The notes under the pieces are model-generated. The model had not been told where the DNA came from. It did no database searches and worked only from the letters and a program-made list of their open reading frames with translations. Position numbers and translations under genes: made by a program. 6,687 bases of DNA from Chloroflexota bacterium (GTDB taxonomy: Bacteria > Chloroflexota > Limnocylindria > Limnocylindrales > CSP1-4). Shown one piece after another: positions 6,651 to 6,687 of the stretch; the first letter of the stretch is position 1; each line of letters opens with the position of its first letter. The stretch is taken from contig JACCVB010000375.1 in the NCBI GenBank assembly GCA_013698385.1, positions 1 through 6,687 of the forward strand, read 5' to 3'.

Positions 6651-6687
6651 GTGCGTATCCCCTTGCTCTTGTATGCGCTCGCCTTCG
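6651..6687 (+). CDS. Start of a divergent gene, cut by the window edge (unidentified, hydrophobic N-terminus)
   Basis: From GTG 6651 the plus strand reads VRIPLLLYALAF before the window ends: twelve residues, short positive start and then hydrophobic, like the beginning of a signal peptide or first membrane helix. It lies just downstream of a TACGCT -10-like box. Too little is present to name a family, and a chance open stretch of this length cannot be excluded. Confidence 0.35.
   Translation, partial: MRIPLLLYALAF

Noticed and set aside
1..6687. CRISPR arrays, tRNA or rRNA genes, insertion sequences
   Set aside because: No regularly spaced repeats, cloverleaf-like stretches, transposase motifs or terminal inverted repeats were seen by eye on either strand.

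Overview
This is a GC-rich window in which nearly all real coding lies on the minus strand. From right to left it reads as one operon of membrane-glycan genes, and it ends in a large membrane-fused spermidine-synthase-like gene that runs off the left edge. GTG starts, the near absence of Shine-Dalgarno motifs, TGA stops, and the style of the GT-C and fused-SpeE proteins suggest a high-GC soil or water bacterium. Chloroflexota is my best guess and an actinobacterium is possible; the sequence alone does not settle it.

Layout on the minus strand, in transcription order: (1) 6513-5749, a family 2 glycosyltransferase of the dolichyl-phosphate glucosyltransferase (ALG5) type. (2) 5752-4670, a polytopic GT87/DUF2029-type GT-C transferase. 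(3) 4673-3483, another polytopic GT-C-like membrane protein. (4) 3486 to about 2733 (open to 2572), a short GT87-like membrane protein. (5) 2731-2052, a tandem paralogue of gene 4 that is broken here by one frameshift and one in-frame TAG. (6) 2004 to beyond base 1, a membrane protein of two homologous halves fused to a SpeE-like domain. Genes 1/2, 2/3 and 3/4 each overlap by exactly four bases (GTGA), a strong sign of translational coupling. At the far right (6651 onward) a divergent plus-strand gene seems to begin, behind a candidate leaderless promoter and a 14-bp perfect palindrome.

Reading of the pathway (inference): the GT2 enzyme loads a sugar onto a polyprenyl phosphate, and the GT-C proteins use that lipid-linked sugar on the outer face of the membrane to build a glycolipid or decorate an envelope polymer. 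The fused SpeE-like protein lacks one of the two acidic residues of the usual aminopropyltransferase DxxD pair, so its reaction is open. No RNA genes, CRISPR arrays or mobile elements were seen. The main point of interest is the duplicated, partly decayed GT87-like pair. Its lesions can be placed to the base by aligning the two copies without gaps.
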